Shown here: piece after piece, positions 35,591 to 46,729 of the stretch
Numbering within the stretch: position 1 is the first letter of the stretch
Layout of the letters: each line of letters starts with the position of its first letter
Origin: Metallyticus violacea
Lineage: Eukaryota; Arthropoda; Insecta; Mantodea; Metallyticidae
Assembly (NCBI GenBank): GCA_030762175.1
Contig: CM060831.1
Span: forward strand, 34,234,001-34,298,000
DNA length: 64,000 nt
Reading direction: 5' to 3'
The notes under the pieces: generated by a model
Databases searched by the model: none
The model's input: only the letters and a program-made list of their open reading frames with translations
Told to the model about the DNA's origin: nothing
Position numbers and translations under genes: made by a program

Positions 35591-36567
35591 GGTACAGAGA
35601 GCTGAAGGTAGCAGATTCTTCCTGAGAAGTTTGTGAGGTCGAGAAGAAGTAGGGCGGTAGGTCTGAATTTGGTATTGGATAAGAATAATTGGCGGGGACT
35701 ACGTAAATTTATTAAGCAGATATGGTGGGTGAGAGAACATTTCCGGCTAGAGAGAATATAGTATATAATGTACTTATATATTTGAAATATACTTCTATCG
35801 GTTTTTTTTTTTTATTTTCTAGTGTATATATTGTGTAGTTTAATGCCCTGTAATGGCAAACTTACATAATTTTTTCCGTCATGACTGGGGAAGGAGCAGG
35901 ATTAGTTCCTAAACAGTTTAGTATATGACTTAAGTGTTTGTGTATGTGTATTTCTCTGTTTTTTCTTATTATTTCTTATATGTAAATAGGAGCACGAACC
36001 GTCTGTCTAGAACCGTGCGCTGGATAAGTATTAATTTATGTATCTGGAAGCAATTATTTAAATAAATAAACGTTTATTACTTATACTATTGATTCCTCAC
36101 TTTTTTGCTTTTTAACCTTGTTTGTTCATGTTCATTTATTTATTTATTTATAATATGTTAAGAAACATACAGCATCCAGATTCATTTTTTTTTATTTTGC
36201 TCTTTCTTCTAAAACCCAGTTTTTAACATGTCTAAAATTGTTGAAAGTATCATATATAAATGATAAAACTGATTATTTACATGATGTTATATCTAGGCAA
36301 GGATTTTGAAGGTGTATAAAATAAAACCGAAAATCAGGCTTAAAATTGAGCTTTAAATTTTCGTGTGTCGTTTTAAATATGTATTAATTTGCAGAACTGA
36401 ACACTTTTCAAATTATATTTTTTGTGCAATGCCAGCCCATTGTCCTCGTGAGCTTGTGAGCATTCCCACCGGAATGACGGTTTTTGAGGCCGGTTCATAG
36501 GGCGTCGCTGCGCTCTCCCATTGGAGAACACGGAAAGGTGATATGGTTAAGATGCATTGGGGTATTT
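35591..36567. other. Anonymous AT-rich DNA
   Basis: A T12 run near 35801 and AATAAATAAA near 36062 occur. 35.6-36.05 kb could be a retroelement 3' region, but I have no motif to support it. Confidence 0.35.
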
Positions 36568-36880
36568 AAACGTAGTCTATACCGCCACGGGTGAGCGAGG
36601 TCGTTAAGGCGCGAACTCGTGAGCGGGAGGTCTGGAGTTCGAATCCCACCAGTCTCTCCTCCCTGACTGGGGTTTTTCAGGTTTTCCAGGTTTTCCTCAG
36701 TCCTCATAACTGGCAAATGCCGGGGAGGTACCCTAAGCTTAAGCCTGGAACGCTTCCTTCCTTAAAAAATATGCTTTCCCAATTTATCATTTCATCTCAT
36801 GTATCATCAGTGTCCACCGCCTGTGGTATCTCAGTAGTAAAAACGGGCGTTAAACACTAATAAAAAAACGTAGTCTATAC
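36568..36880 (+). mobile_element. SINE A with 15-bp target duplication
   Basis: AAACGTAGTCTATAC is repeated exactly at 36568-36582 and 36866-36880. Between them are the SINE A head (A box damaged: GTGAGCGAGG), a B box differing from consensus only upstream (GAGTTCGAATCCC), the body and the tail CGGGCGTTAAACACTAATA. It landed directly upstream of the SINE D hairpin. Its antisense strand gives a spurious GGIRTPDLPLTS frame. Confidence 0.93.
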
Positions 36881-36887
36881 GGATGAA

Positions 36888-37053
36888 TGATAGCGTTTGC
36901 GACTATAAATCCGGAGGTCCTGTATTCAATTTCTGGTCAGGTAAAGGTGTATGGGTAAGGCGGAGGAAAAATAAAAATCACACACCTTTACTGACCCGAA
37001 ATTGAATACAGGACCTCCGGATTTATAATAGCAAACGCTATCACTAGACCACG
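36888..37053. repeat. Near-perfect hairpin built from two SINE D heads, tail to tail
   Basis: The left arm 36888-36950 (TGATAGCGTTTGC ... GGTCAGGTAAAGGTGT) is matched by the complement of 36982-37043 with about three mismatches and one single-base gap over 62-63 bases. The spacer is 31 bases. Each arm is the 3' part of a tRNA-Glu-like SINE D head; the right arm continues to TCACTAGACCACGGAGATA, the complement of the A-box side. The B boxes are decayed (TATTCAATTTC). The high similarity of the arms suggests a recent inverted duplication. Confidence 0.9.
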
Positions 37054-37258
37054 GAGATATACTTTTCATATATTAAAGAACTAAATAAAGACAATTTTGG
37101 ATTCAGGAGAGAACTGTCGAAATTAAAATTAAAGATATGTACAGTCCAGAGCAGGACACATGAATTCAGTGCTTCCTGTAGCTCTGGGTTGCATTCTTGT
37201 GCATTCCTGCAGCGAAGAAATTCTATTTTCATATACGCACGTTGTTCACTCTTCGTGA

Positions 37259-37523
37259 CCTCTATTCCCTGATTTGCTTTATTAGCACACGCTCTTTAAC
37301 CTCTTAGGTCATCAGCGTCCCATTCTATTTAGCAAGTCACACGGCCGACAATTTCAGAGGTCTCATTTTTCAGGCTTGAGGTTCTTTTTCGTGCCGTAAA
37401 TGTACGATACGGGACCCACGGCTTCTCTTCCGAAGCAAGCCATACTTAGGATTTTTAAAGCGATCTTGGGTTCAGGAAGCAAGTATAGTTACCACTACAC
37501 CACCAGGACCAACTCCTCTATTC
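37259..37523 (-). mobile_element. SINE B copy with 9-bp target duplication
   Basis: CCTCTATTC at 37259-37267 and 37515-37523 flanks the element. The complement of the head (AGTTACCACTACACCACCAGGACC) is intact, but part of the B-box region is lost, leaving GATCTTGGGTTC. The body words CGTGCCGTAAATGTACGA and GGGACCCACGG are present. Confidence 0.88.
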
Positions 37524-38855
37524 TTGACCACTATCGCTCACCAACTGAACTTCGGGGCATGCTGAGACACGTCGTTCTGCTCATATACACCATCTGGCGG
37601 CTTCACTCGAAAGTACATTCCAGTATGCTTTTAAAAGTATGTTTTAGATTTTTCTTGTTTTCCTTTGTTCGGAAGGGATAAAAATAATAAATAAAGTTGC
37701 CATGAATAATGACTCTTATCCCTTGTATTTCTTATCTGTTTCGATAAAACTGTCTGTGTGTATATATACACACATTGAGAATATAACAAAAAGGATCATA
37801 TTTATTACAAGTTTTTCTATAATGGCTATTAACGAATCTCATGCACAAAATAAGTCTTTAGAACTTAATACGTTTGAAACACAAAGGTCGGGAACTAAAT
37901 TTCTATCTCCCGTTTTTAATGTTTCAGTAAGCATAGTGAACTGATGCAGACAGAGATTCCGCACTACTGCACAGAGATTACATTCTTTTGTTATAATAAA
38001 GTTAGTCCGCTTTTATCTTGCATCAAACATGTGCATATGCTATGATAAAACTGCCTTTAATTATCTGCATGCGATCAATAGACGCCGCGAGAGGTTTGGC
38101 AGGAAAAACAAAACATTGCTGTTCTGCGCGACGAACCGCGGAAACTATAGCATGTTGGAAAAATAATAGAAGAATACATATTTTATTACATATCGTTCCG
38201 TTCACTGGCTTCTGTTTTGGAATCCATGGCAGAAAAAAAGTTATTTGTTAAAAAATGTTTTAATTTAAATAATACTGTTGAAAATATAAGTGCACATACA
38301 GGATAAAACAGAAAGAAAAGTTTAAACCTGCCTTTCCTGTGTCATTAAATAATGATTTAGAAAACCTCAAACGAGTATTTTGGAAAATACCTATATTTAA
38401 ATGCTCATATTTAGTAGGAGACTAAATTAAAGAAAAACCAAAAAAACTTTATTTTAATGTAGGCGATATTTTGATAGTTACCATATATTTAAGGACAATT
38501 TAAATACTTGTATATTTATTATTACAAAGCATTATATTTCAAATCAAGTTTTACAGGAAGTTTCTATGAAAGACTCAGCATTAGACACTTTTGCATTCGC
38601 TTAATAGCTTCATAGGCTGGAATGTTCCTTTACACGAAAGCAGTTCTCCTCATTTGGAAACAGGAAGAAGTTGGAAGGTGTGAAATAAGGACTTCAGGCT
38701 GCAGGCAGCAACAATTTCACAGCGTTCTGTCGAGAACTCTACTTGTGGATTTGTGACTCAAGAATCTGCCGCGCAGTTCTAACTGATATTCCATGGATAT
38801 TTTATAAACTTAAAGGCAGACTTTCAGGCAGCCTCTGAAGTAGATGTTCTTTGTT
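37524..38855. other. Anonymous AT-rich DNA
   Basis: Several 60-93-codon frames overlap here without any recognisable domain. No repeats shared with the rest of the window. Confidence 0.4.
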
Positions 38856-38959
38856 TTTTTTAGCGAATTCCGAACGAACTGTCGTTGTACCTATGAAAAG
38901 ATTTTTGGAAAAATTTCTACAAATCTCCTTCGATCATAGACATAAAAAATGACGATGAA

Positions 38960-39000
<41 letters not shown>

Positions 39001-39375
39001 GACGCTCTAGCGGACACATTTTTGTTTTTTCTCAACGAAACTGGGCATATAAAGACAAAATTAACAAAGAATTCATCGAGTTCGTTAACCAGCAATATTG
39101 GACAACTGAGGGTGGGCATTAACCTAAAGCAAAATTTTCAAAATCGCATTAGGCGCGCAATTTTTGTGTTTCTTCAACGAAATTCGGTAATGCCTTTAAA
39201 ATGAAATATAAAAAATTGTTTCTGAAAATGAGCAAAATCAGATTATTATGAGTGGGAGATTACCTGAAACCAAAAAGTATATAAAAAGTTTTTTACCTCA
39301 AGAAAATCAGTATTTAAAATAAGAAAAACAGTTTCTGAAAGTCAGGAAATTCTGACCGTCAGGAGTAATCGCCAG
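38856..39375 (+). mobile_element. Element X copy 5, left part
   Basis: TTTTTTTAGCGAATTCCGAACG opens the copy. A long GT array and then monomer 1 (GACGCTCTAGCGGACAC at 39001) and monomer 2 (ATCGCATTAGGCGCG near 39144) follow, then one shortened monomer. It breaks off near 39375 in the middle of the GACCGTCAGGAG segment. Confidence 0.75.
38961..38997 (+). repeat. (TG)n microsatellite inside element X
   Basis: About 18 TG units at the place where copies 1 and 3 have shorter GT-rich runs. Confidence 0.96.
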
Positions 39376-39640
39376 GTCGTCCATGGGCGAGATGTGGCAT
39401 ACGGAGGGGTTGTTATTGTTAGCGCTAACAACTGGGCATTCCAGCAAAGCGATACACTCGTTGGTTTCCCTGAAAGAGAATGAAGGGAATAGTCTGCGTT
39501 TGCGCATGAACGAATAATCGGACTTACCCTTATAGACAGCGGCTGTTCTGCGGCATCAGTCCCGAACGGTAGCGGAAAAAGCCGAATTCTAGACATGTTG
39601 GAGCGATACGGTGCGATATACAAATCTTAAACTCTAGTGT
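39376..39640. other. GC-richer block with a 16-base perfect palindrome
   Basis: Distinctly richer in GC than its surroundings and unrelated to element X. TTGTTAGCGCTAACAA at 39416-39431 is an exact palindrome. On the minus strand GGTAAGTCC (near 39527) and a polypyrimidine-CAG (near 39484) look like donor and acceptor words 50-odd bases apart, but joining them does not keep a frame open. Origin unknown. Confidence 0.3.
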
Positions 39641-39908
39641 ATGTAATCTATCAACCTTGATGGTCTAAAGTATACAATAAATGTAAGCGCAGAGAACACA
39701 ACGGTTTCGGAACACAGAAAAACTAGCAAACGTACGTATAAAAAAAATTAACTATGTAGCTTAAATATTAGTCGCATTCGTTTTAGTTGTTATACAACTA
39801 AGTGCAACTGGAAACGTTAAGCAAACAATATAACACTAAATTAAAAATATAGATACGGGAAAAAGCATATACTTTAAGCTTGAAAGTCATATTTTAAATG
39901 TGTGTATG

Positions 39909-39951
<43 letters not shown>
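39909..39951 (+). repeat. (AT)n microsatellite
   Basis: About 18 TA units after a short GTATGTATATG lead. Confidence 0.95.
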
Positions 39952-39957
<6 letters not shown>

Positions 39958-40014
39958 GGCTTTGCTTGTTTCTTTAGTACGCTCCCTGCTCTAGCGCTCA
40001 GTGTTTACCTTCAG

Positions 40015-40085
40015 AAATGAAAATTGTTGAGAAATTCGCTTAGTTTATGCAGGTCCTCCGTGATGGACTTATCTAGTATTGTAGT
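40015..40085 (+). mobile_element. Element X right end fragment
   Basis: GTTGAGAAATTCGCTTAGTTTATGCAGGTCCTCCGTGATGGA matches the right termini at 22.7, 24.84 (complement), 34.86 (complement) and 60.98 kb. It may be the far end of the copy that starts at 38856, with unrelated DNA in between. Confidence 0.65.
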
Positions 40086-41640
40086 GCCTTTTTGACAAAT
40101 TGTTTAAGATAATATGGTTGCACGTGATCTCTTCAACTTCGGGGGTTTGCTCATCCCGAAGAGAGTCGCTTAGTTTCAGCGTCAATTTGGTACATTTAAA
40201 TCTCATCGCCTGTTCCAATGTATAAATCTCCGCGAGATATTCCATTGCTAAATCTTTCTATCTCCTTGAATTATTCCACCCTGATCTGCTTTTGCCTGCG
40301 GCACTCAATCCTCTCTCTTAAATGTTGATGAAACAGGATGAAGTATTCAACAAACTCAACCCAAGGCTATTTGTATTGGTAAGTCTTGCATTTTGCTTAT
40401 GATCGCAATTGATTTTTTCGGTTACTATAGTTGTTGGTGTTCTAACTCTGTCTATATTTTAAGAGATATTTTTTTCTATTTAATTTAGACCTATCAGCTG
40501 GTTACTAAAGTATTGAGAGTGGTTCCCAAATGCCTGTTGAAATGATTAAATATTTTTCTCGTTTAACCTAAATTTAATGTCATATAGAACAACTGACGAA
40601 AATCTTCCCTCTTATTTTCCATTTTTTACCGGATCTTCCATGGTTTTGTCACCCGTTTCACGACATCTGATGGATCGGCAGCCAGAGCGAAAACTACCAG
40701 CGAATAGGATGCAATATCCGCGCAGTTGATTCAAGTTCTGGTAAAGAAAACTACAGTAAGAAAGGTATCGTATAAGCAGGAAGGGGTTAGGAGATTACAT
40801 CAGAAGAAAAATTTCGGGCAAAAGAAGTGTAAAGGCGAAACATAATGAGCATGCTTAACAGGACGTCGCAAGCTACAAGAAGGCCTATTGCTCTTTATAA
40901 CTGGCTAAAATGTAGGCTGTCCAACGTTTTCAGACCGATACGGTACAAAATCCCACTTAAATTCTCTCAAATGGAGCTACAGTGTAAGCAAGCTTTGAGT
41001 TTTCTTTCGGGACGTGCAAACTGCGAGACAATAAATGCATTAGTTTATGAAAAATGCATTCTTATTTTTCATGGGATTTTCTCGGTCCTGTATATAAATA
41101 GAAGAACGTCTTGCTTTTTGAACATTTTTAACAAGTTCTTTAATGATATCTTTTTATCAAATTCTCTTCTATTTTCGGAACCCAATAGAGGCTTGTTAGC
41201 AAAATTTGCTTTTACTAGGCAAATATGTGAAATTGGAAGCTTTTTCCTAACAACGCGATGCCTCAATTATATATGAAGCTTGTTCTCCACTATTAAAGGT
41301 TAATTTTTAGAACAGTTGTTTGAGATTTCCGCTGAATTTTAACGGATCGTTTAATGTAAAGGTGAAGTGCCCGCAATTAGCATTTCTCGATGTACAAGCG
41401 ACGCCCCAAGGCTACAGGTATTTGTAATTAAAATATCGGATGTAGTGGCAAGAGTGTAGAAGGTATGTAATTTCATCACGACTTTCATGGCGCTCTTAGT
41501 TTATTTAGACAATGAACTTCGTTACTTGTTGAAACTAGAGGTATCGGCCATGCTCATTTTCTTTCCTCTTTATTTTTAGAGCACACGCTATTTATAACTG
41601 ATGAGAGAAGAAAGGGAAAATTTAAGTGGCCACTAGGTGG
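40086..41640. other. Anonymous DNA containing the longest open frame of the window (143 codons)
   Basis: An ATG-initiated plus-strand frame spans 40845-41276. Its sequence is rich in Phe, Leu, Asn and Ile with no signal peptide, repeated motif or domain that I recognise, and about one frame this long is expected by chance in 64 kb of such DNA. It could be part of an unknown gene or transposon, but I do not call it a CDS. Confidence 0.3.
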
Positions 41641-42380
41641 CACATATTCTTAGAAATAAGGACCTATATAAATACCTTGAGCAGGCTGCACTCAAAATAA
41701 GAATCTAACACGGGATGAGGTGATACCACAAGAACAGATAATAAGAAGTAATGAAGAAGTAGAAAAAGAATTTAGAATATCAGAAAGTATATGTATGCAA
41801 ATATAATCCCAAAACACAATTAATTCAACATGAACGGATAATATTTTTATTAAATTAACAGGAAGAGAATGAATGACAGAGGAGAAGATAAAGGTGAGGA
41901 AGAAGGGAGTGGTGGAGAGGAAGATACAGAAATATTTTTGGACTACAACCGGAAGAAGAGGATGGGGAAGAAGGAGAAGATTTTTAACTATAGGAGATGA
42001 AAATGGGAAATTATGCAAATTGCAATGGGTATTTGGACGAGTACAGACAGGAGGTAGCAGGAAATGGAGAAGAAACTGCGATGATGAAGATGAAGCAGAA
42101 GAAGGGTAGTATAAGTATATAAAAGAAGAGGGCGAGGTGCTAGGTACCGTTGGGCTTCCGACGAAACATTTTAGTTTAGTTAAATAGCTATTGGTTATGT
42201 TTATTGGTTTCCAGTAGATTTTTAATTTTATTTAATTAAGTTTTTATTACTGAAATGTTTAATTTTTTAAAGATGTCTTTTTTCTTTTGTTTGTATAATT
42301 ATAGGATAAATCTGTAAAATTATTATGTATTGTGGAAAATATAAAATTCAATAAATGATAAATTTTGGAAATGCACATTC
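41641..42380 (+). other. Purine-rich segment with TATA-like words and a poly(A) signal
   Basis: CTATATAAATACC at 41660 is followed by an A/G-rich stretch (41.86-42.11 kb) coding in different frames for Glu/Lys-rich peptides. A second TATATAAAAG lies at 42116 and CAATAAATG at 42350. The order TATA, charged frame, AATAAA could be a small transcription unit or retroelement piece. No protein family is recognisable and purine bias alone removes stops. Confidence 0.2.
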
Positions 42381-42430
42381 CAGTGTACATAACTAGGTGG
42401 CAGGACGGTGTATTGCACATTTTATTTTAT

Positions 42431-42456
42431 TTTAATTTAATTTAATTTAATTTAAT
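42431..42456 (+). repeat. (TTTAA)n simple repeat
   Basis: Five tandem TTTAA units within a T/A-rich stretch. Confidence 0.9.
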
Positions 42457-42789
42457 TTTCTTCATTTTTCGAACAATGAGAGAAGATTGGATCACATTTA
42501 AACTATATAAATATCTCAAATATACGTTATGGATAAGCAGTTTTAATAATACTCTTTTAATAATTTATATTAATGAAATATATTACTTTTTACATGAATT
42601 GGATTGGATGAGATAGATGAGGATTTCAGACACGAAAAACAACGAAAGTGTAATGTATTCTTCGGAATCTTCGGGAGGAAGGAGCGAGGCGAGGGATGTA
42701 AAGGGAGGATGGGTTTTTGGAGCGTACGTATGGATGCAGTTGGAGTTCCTAATGTTTCCACATTTGTAGTTTTGATCTGTTATATGCTT

Positions 42790-43055
42790 GTGAAACGTTT
42801 CCAGCGGTCCGAAACCCTCGTAAGGAATGTTGTCACACCAGACGCCAGGGCAATAAGCAAATCCGATATGCACACCGCCCACCACCAACCCACGTCGCCA
42901 TGCCTTGAACCCCTAAACGAAGAACAAGAGAATGGAATGAGGAAATGAGCGACAGGAAATTCATGGAGAGTGAATGTTCATCCGAAAGTCGCCTAGTGAC
43001 CAGGAAAAACCATGAAAAAAACAAGGTAACGATTTGAACCCGGAACTTTCCAAAA
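42790..43055 (-). mobile_element. SINE-like unit, uncertain family
   Basis: On the minus strand CCGGGTTCAAATCG (near 43035) resembles a B box. It is followed by a TTTTTTTCATGGTTTTTCCTGG stretch reminiscent of the segment after the head in other SINEs, then a GC-richer body to about 42790. No convincing A box, target duplication or second copy. Open frames on both strands of this block (up to 114 codons) show no domain. Confidence 0.3.
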
Positions 43056-43944
43056 TCTATGTAAAGCTATTTTTAAAAAACACAAAAACTCAAAAAAATT
43101 AAATAAAAATGTTATCATTAGTAATTATTAACTTTCGTACTATTCAATGCAACTTCTTTTTTATCAATCATATGTAAAAAGTATTCATAAGTACATCGTG
43201 CAAAGATCAGCTTACTGCCTTTAATAATTTCCGAGATAATGAATTCGTTAAATTTAACATGGGCGGGGGAAGAAAATTTTGTCTCTTCTTACACCCATGA
43301 CACTAATAAAATATTATTTATTGATATTATTATGTAGAAGGAAAGGCTGGGAAATGTGTGACATCTGATTAGGAAATTACAAATTTACCTCATTCGTTTG
43401 AAAAATATAAATATTATATTGATGGTGTTATTCTTCTGTTCGTCTGTAAGTCAAACAACTTTTCTTCTGGTGTTTTTTCAGGCACATTAAAATGTGTAGC
43501 TTCCTGCTTTCCGGACAAATCTCGTTAACTAATGCTGTCTCCACATTTCGAATCGAGATTTAAAATTGATAGTAATAACGTACTGTAGTGCTATTGTTAA
43601 TAATATGTTGCTTTAATTAAAAAAGATAATATATAATTCTCCTCTTTCACGTTACCTCTATTCTGTGATCCTACTTTGAATATTTTATTATACGCAATGG
43701 GTGTTTTACAAAAATTAACTTTATTTGTTACGTTTCAAAACTCCTGTAACGGTGGCGGAAATAGTAATAAATTCAATGTTTACATTTTACTGTGCTGCGG
43801 TCACATAACCCGTACTACTCAATATAATGCTGCAATTTGTTCTGCTTACACTATAAATGTATTCCTGCTCTTTATAGGTTTTGTACATTTAAACTTTTTA
43901 ATTGGGTCTCTTTTGTTTAAACTGCCTAAGATTAATTAAAGGAC
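43056..43944. other. Anonymous AT-rich DNA
   Basis: TGGGTGTTTTACAAAAATTAAC...CCTGTAACGG at 43698-43755 looks like the kind of terminus seen in some insect DNA transposons, but I found no inverted partner. Nothing else recognised. Confidence 0.3.
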
Positions 43945-44470
43945 AACAAACAACCCTGAGGGCACATGCTACCGGCTCAATTAAACAACATGCATTATCC
44001 AAAATGGTGGGCGGAGTTGTACAGCGGGAATTGTTAAAAATCGGTTTAAACGATATTGAAAACAGAGCGGTATTGAAAACAGATATGGCGTAGTGAAAAA
44101 ATTCGTAAGACGCCTATCTGACATAAACCGGTATGAAATAAGAGGCACGATGCATGCAGATGTTATCTCTGGACCTGTAGAGCGAAAATAAAACTAGATG
44201 GTGTAAAGAGACCTATATCTTGGAGCTAGACAAGAAACAGAAGTCGGGGGGCTTAAACTGGGAGGCTGGAAGATGCGTAAGGTTGTTGACGAGGAAGGCA
44301 GGAGGATTTGCCCATTATGCTCGGAACCGGAAGACTGGCTGCACATTTTGGCTAAGTGTACACAGACAGAAGATGCTAAGATAAACTTTCTCCCGTATGT
44401 ATTTTCGACTTCCAGCAGGGGGAGACCGAAACGTTGCTGCTTAATTGTAAATAGACAAAATGACTAAACT
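43945..44470 (+). pseudogene. LINE ORF2 C-terminal fragment with intact zinc knuckle
   Basis: The frame from 44273 reads RICPLCSEPEDWLHILAKC, an intact CX2CX7HX4C motif (44309-44359). That arrangement is typical of the C-terminal end of non-LTR retrotransposon ORF2 proteins, after the reverse transcriptase. The frame ends in a stop at 44465. Upstream (43945-44272) pieces such as GGVVQRELLKIGLNDIENRAVLKTD may be more of the same ORF but are broken by stops. It matches in layout the degraded copies at 16.3 kb and 47.7 kb. Confidence 0.6.
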
Positions 44471-45409
44471 TGGGCATTTTCTTCAATGAAATACTTAGTT
44501 TTAAGGACAATAAATTTCGATAAACATTGTACATAAATAATAAGAAAAATTTAAACGAATATCATAATTATTGTATCTATGTCTGTTTCGTGTGTGTGTG
44601 AGTGTGCTCTTGTTAATGTCGTTTTTTTTTTAATTACTTTCAGAAATGATGACTTTACAAGAGCATGAACGTCTTGCTACCCATAGAACTATATGGAATA
44701 TATGTAAACATAGTTTAACTGGAATTACCAACACCACCACCATTACTACTATCATTACTACTATAATAAACCTTGAATTAAAAGAAATGTGCAGTAATTT
44801 GGCAATAATAGCTCCATATGTATCAATCTCTAAACTACGGCTACACATCAATCAAAACTATGAAGTTATGAGTGCTTTTTAATATATAATTACAAGTGTA
44901 TTTATAAATATTAAGATCTATTTAAAATAATTATAGACGTATTAAAATGGTTTTATTTTATTCCAGATTTCTCAGCTCGGTCTCTGCCCTATTTCCGAAA
45001 ATAAGCTACTCAGTATGTTCCGGAGTAAACCGACATCAACTAATACTTTTTTAACTTGAATTTTCAATATTTCTGGTTCATTAAATGATTGAAGCAAGTA
45101 ACCACTTTTATAATTTGTATCGTGACAATGTTCATATTTACTCCTCGTGTATACTTTTTATGTTTTCATTCTTCGTTGTTTCTTTTGTCAGTTTATAAAT
45201 TCCTAAAGTAGTTTTCTAACCTTTCATTTTCAATAACTTGTAAGTTTTAATTGTTCTTCTCTGTTACGCTTAACTTTCTTATTAATTGTGTTTGTCTTCC
45301 ATGCAGGTTATGTTCCAAGTCTACTATATATTTCTTCTAATGATTTAGATTTAATTGTGTTCAATTATGTTCGGCCATCTATGTCACATACAGCCGACTC
45401 GTTCAAATA
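44471..45409. other. Anonymous AT-rich DNA
   Basis: T-run and CAG at 44622-44642 look like a splice acceptor, but the following frame turns into ACC/ATT low-complexity sequence. No gene called. Confidence 0.4.
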
Positions 45410-46167
45410 AAGAAACATTCTTTCCCCCCCCTTCTTTTTCCACAAGGTCGACCTGGTTCGTCCTCAGTTAAACATATCACTCCATATTGTTCTTGGTCTT
45501 CCTACTTGGCCATTTACTTTAGGTTTATAATTTCCTCTGGTAAATTTTTTGGTATCCATTCCCCTTTCATTCTTAGTATATGCTCGTACGAATTATTTTT
45601 ATTTTAATATTTTTTAATTTAAATGAAATATATTTCAGTTTTTTTAAGTTTTGTATTACTTTGTTTATCTAGGAGAGTAAATCCAGCTACTGCTCTTAGA
45701 AATCTCATCTCTGCGGTTTCTATCCTTTTTCTGTCTGTTTCATTCATAGTCCAGTTTTCACTTCCATCTGTTGCCATTGGCACTGTCATTACTTATTGCT
45801 CCATTCGTTTGTCTAATTATTTCGTTTTATATCCAGATTTTTATTGTATGATACATTAAAACCTAGACAGTTAAAACCATAGATTTATTCTATTATTTCT
45901 TCATTAATAACCATCTTACATAATTGCTCCCTTTAAAATTAATTGATTTTTTTATCTTGGTTGTATAAATCTTTAAATTATATGTCTCCATGATTGTACG
46001 ATTTTCCTCAAAATTAACCTGATCGTCAGCAAATAAAATTGTTTTCAACTTATATCCATTAATTTGCATACCCCAATAGAATACTATTTCCACTGTTTAA
46101 GTGCCATATATATTAAATAGCGCTGGCGATAAAGGGTATCCCTGTTTGAGGCCTGGGTTTATTTCTT
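45410..46167 (-). pseudogene. Non-LTR retrotransposon reverse transcriptase fragment
   Basis: Reading from 46167 downwards: PGLKQGYPLSPALFNIY (RT domain 4 region), ILFADDQVNFEEN with the F-A-D-D catalytic motif at 46016-46033, NLKIYTTKIKKSINFKGS, then in a shifted frame MAT-like ...GSENWTMNETDRKRIETAEMRFLRAVAG-type sequence in pieces, and finally VGRPRTIWSD near 45480-45500. This is the order of a LINE reverse transcriptase from the palm motifs through its C-terminal part. Multiple stops and shifts make it dead. The same family is represented at 61.19-61.58 kb. Confidence 0.8.
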
Positions 46168-46729
46168 ATGTTTAGTTTCCAATTCTAACACTATTTTCAA
46201 TTTTAACCCTGTACTTTTATGTAGACTCTGAATTATCTTAATCAGGTAACTCGGATAATAAAAGGATAATCTTTTCCTTGCATTACCATAACGTTTTCAA
46301 AATGTTCGCCTATATATATATACCTTAAAATTTATACGTGTAATAAATAAATGTCATAATTTAATTCGAACATTTAGTTAATATGTTTTGTTATATTTAA
46401 ATTCAGATACACTTTCCCATTACGATTGGTACAGAAAAATGTCTTTAAAATAAAATTTGTATTTTACCCAAGAAATGAATTATATGATTTATTTGTTTTT
46501 TATATAGTTTGAAAACATTTTTATTTACTGTTTGTATTTCTTAAATTATAAATAATTGTCAAAACATGTGATTCTATTTAACGCATATAACAAGATTGTA
46601 TAAGAAACACTGCAGATTGATACTTTTTTCAATGCACAATATCACCTCACAACTTCCTTCAGAATCAATTGGTTAATATTTTTCTAGATTACCCTGTAGG
46701 TTGACTGCAAGTTTCTCGGTTTACCGGTA
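46168..46729. other. Anonymous AT-rich DNA
   Basis: Nothing recognised. It may include more 5' sequence of the LINE relic. Confidence 0.4.

Noticed and set aside
36495..36716. Minus-strand frames with GGIRTPDLPLT as genes
   Set aside because: They are antisense readings of the SINE A B-box region and recur only where SINE A occurs.
39342..39507. WD40-like peptide SPMDDLAITPDGQNFL on the minus strand
   Set aside because: The DGQNFLTF part comes from the antisense of an element X monomer, so the resemblance is fortuitous. The donor/acceptor pair nearby does not keep the frame.
43698..43755. Terminus of a DNA transposon
   Set aside because: Suggestive wording only. No inverted partner was found within several kilobases.
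44646..44882. Exon after the polypyrimidine-CAG at 44642
   Set aside because: The frame soon becomes ACC/ATT low-complexity sequence and has no recognisable domain or donor.
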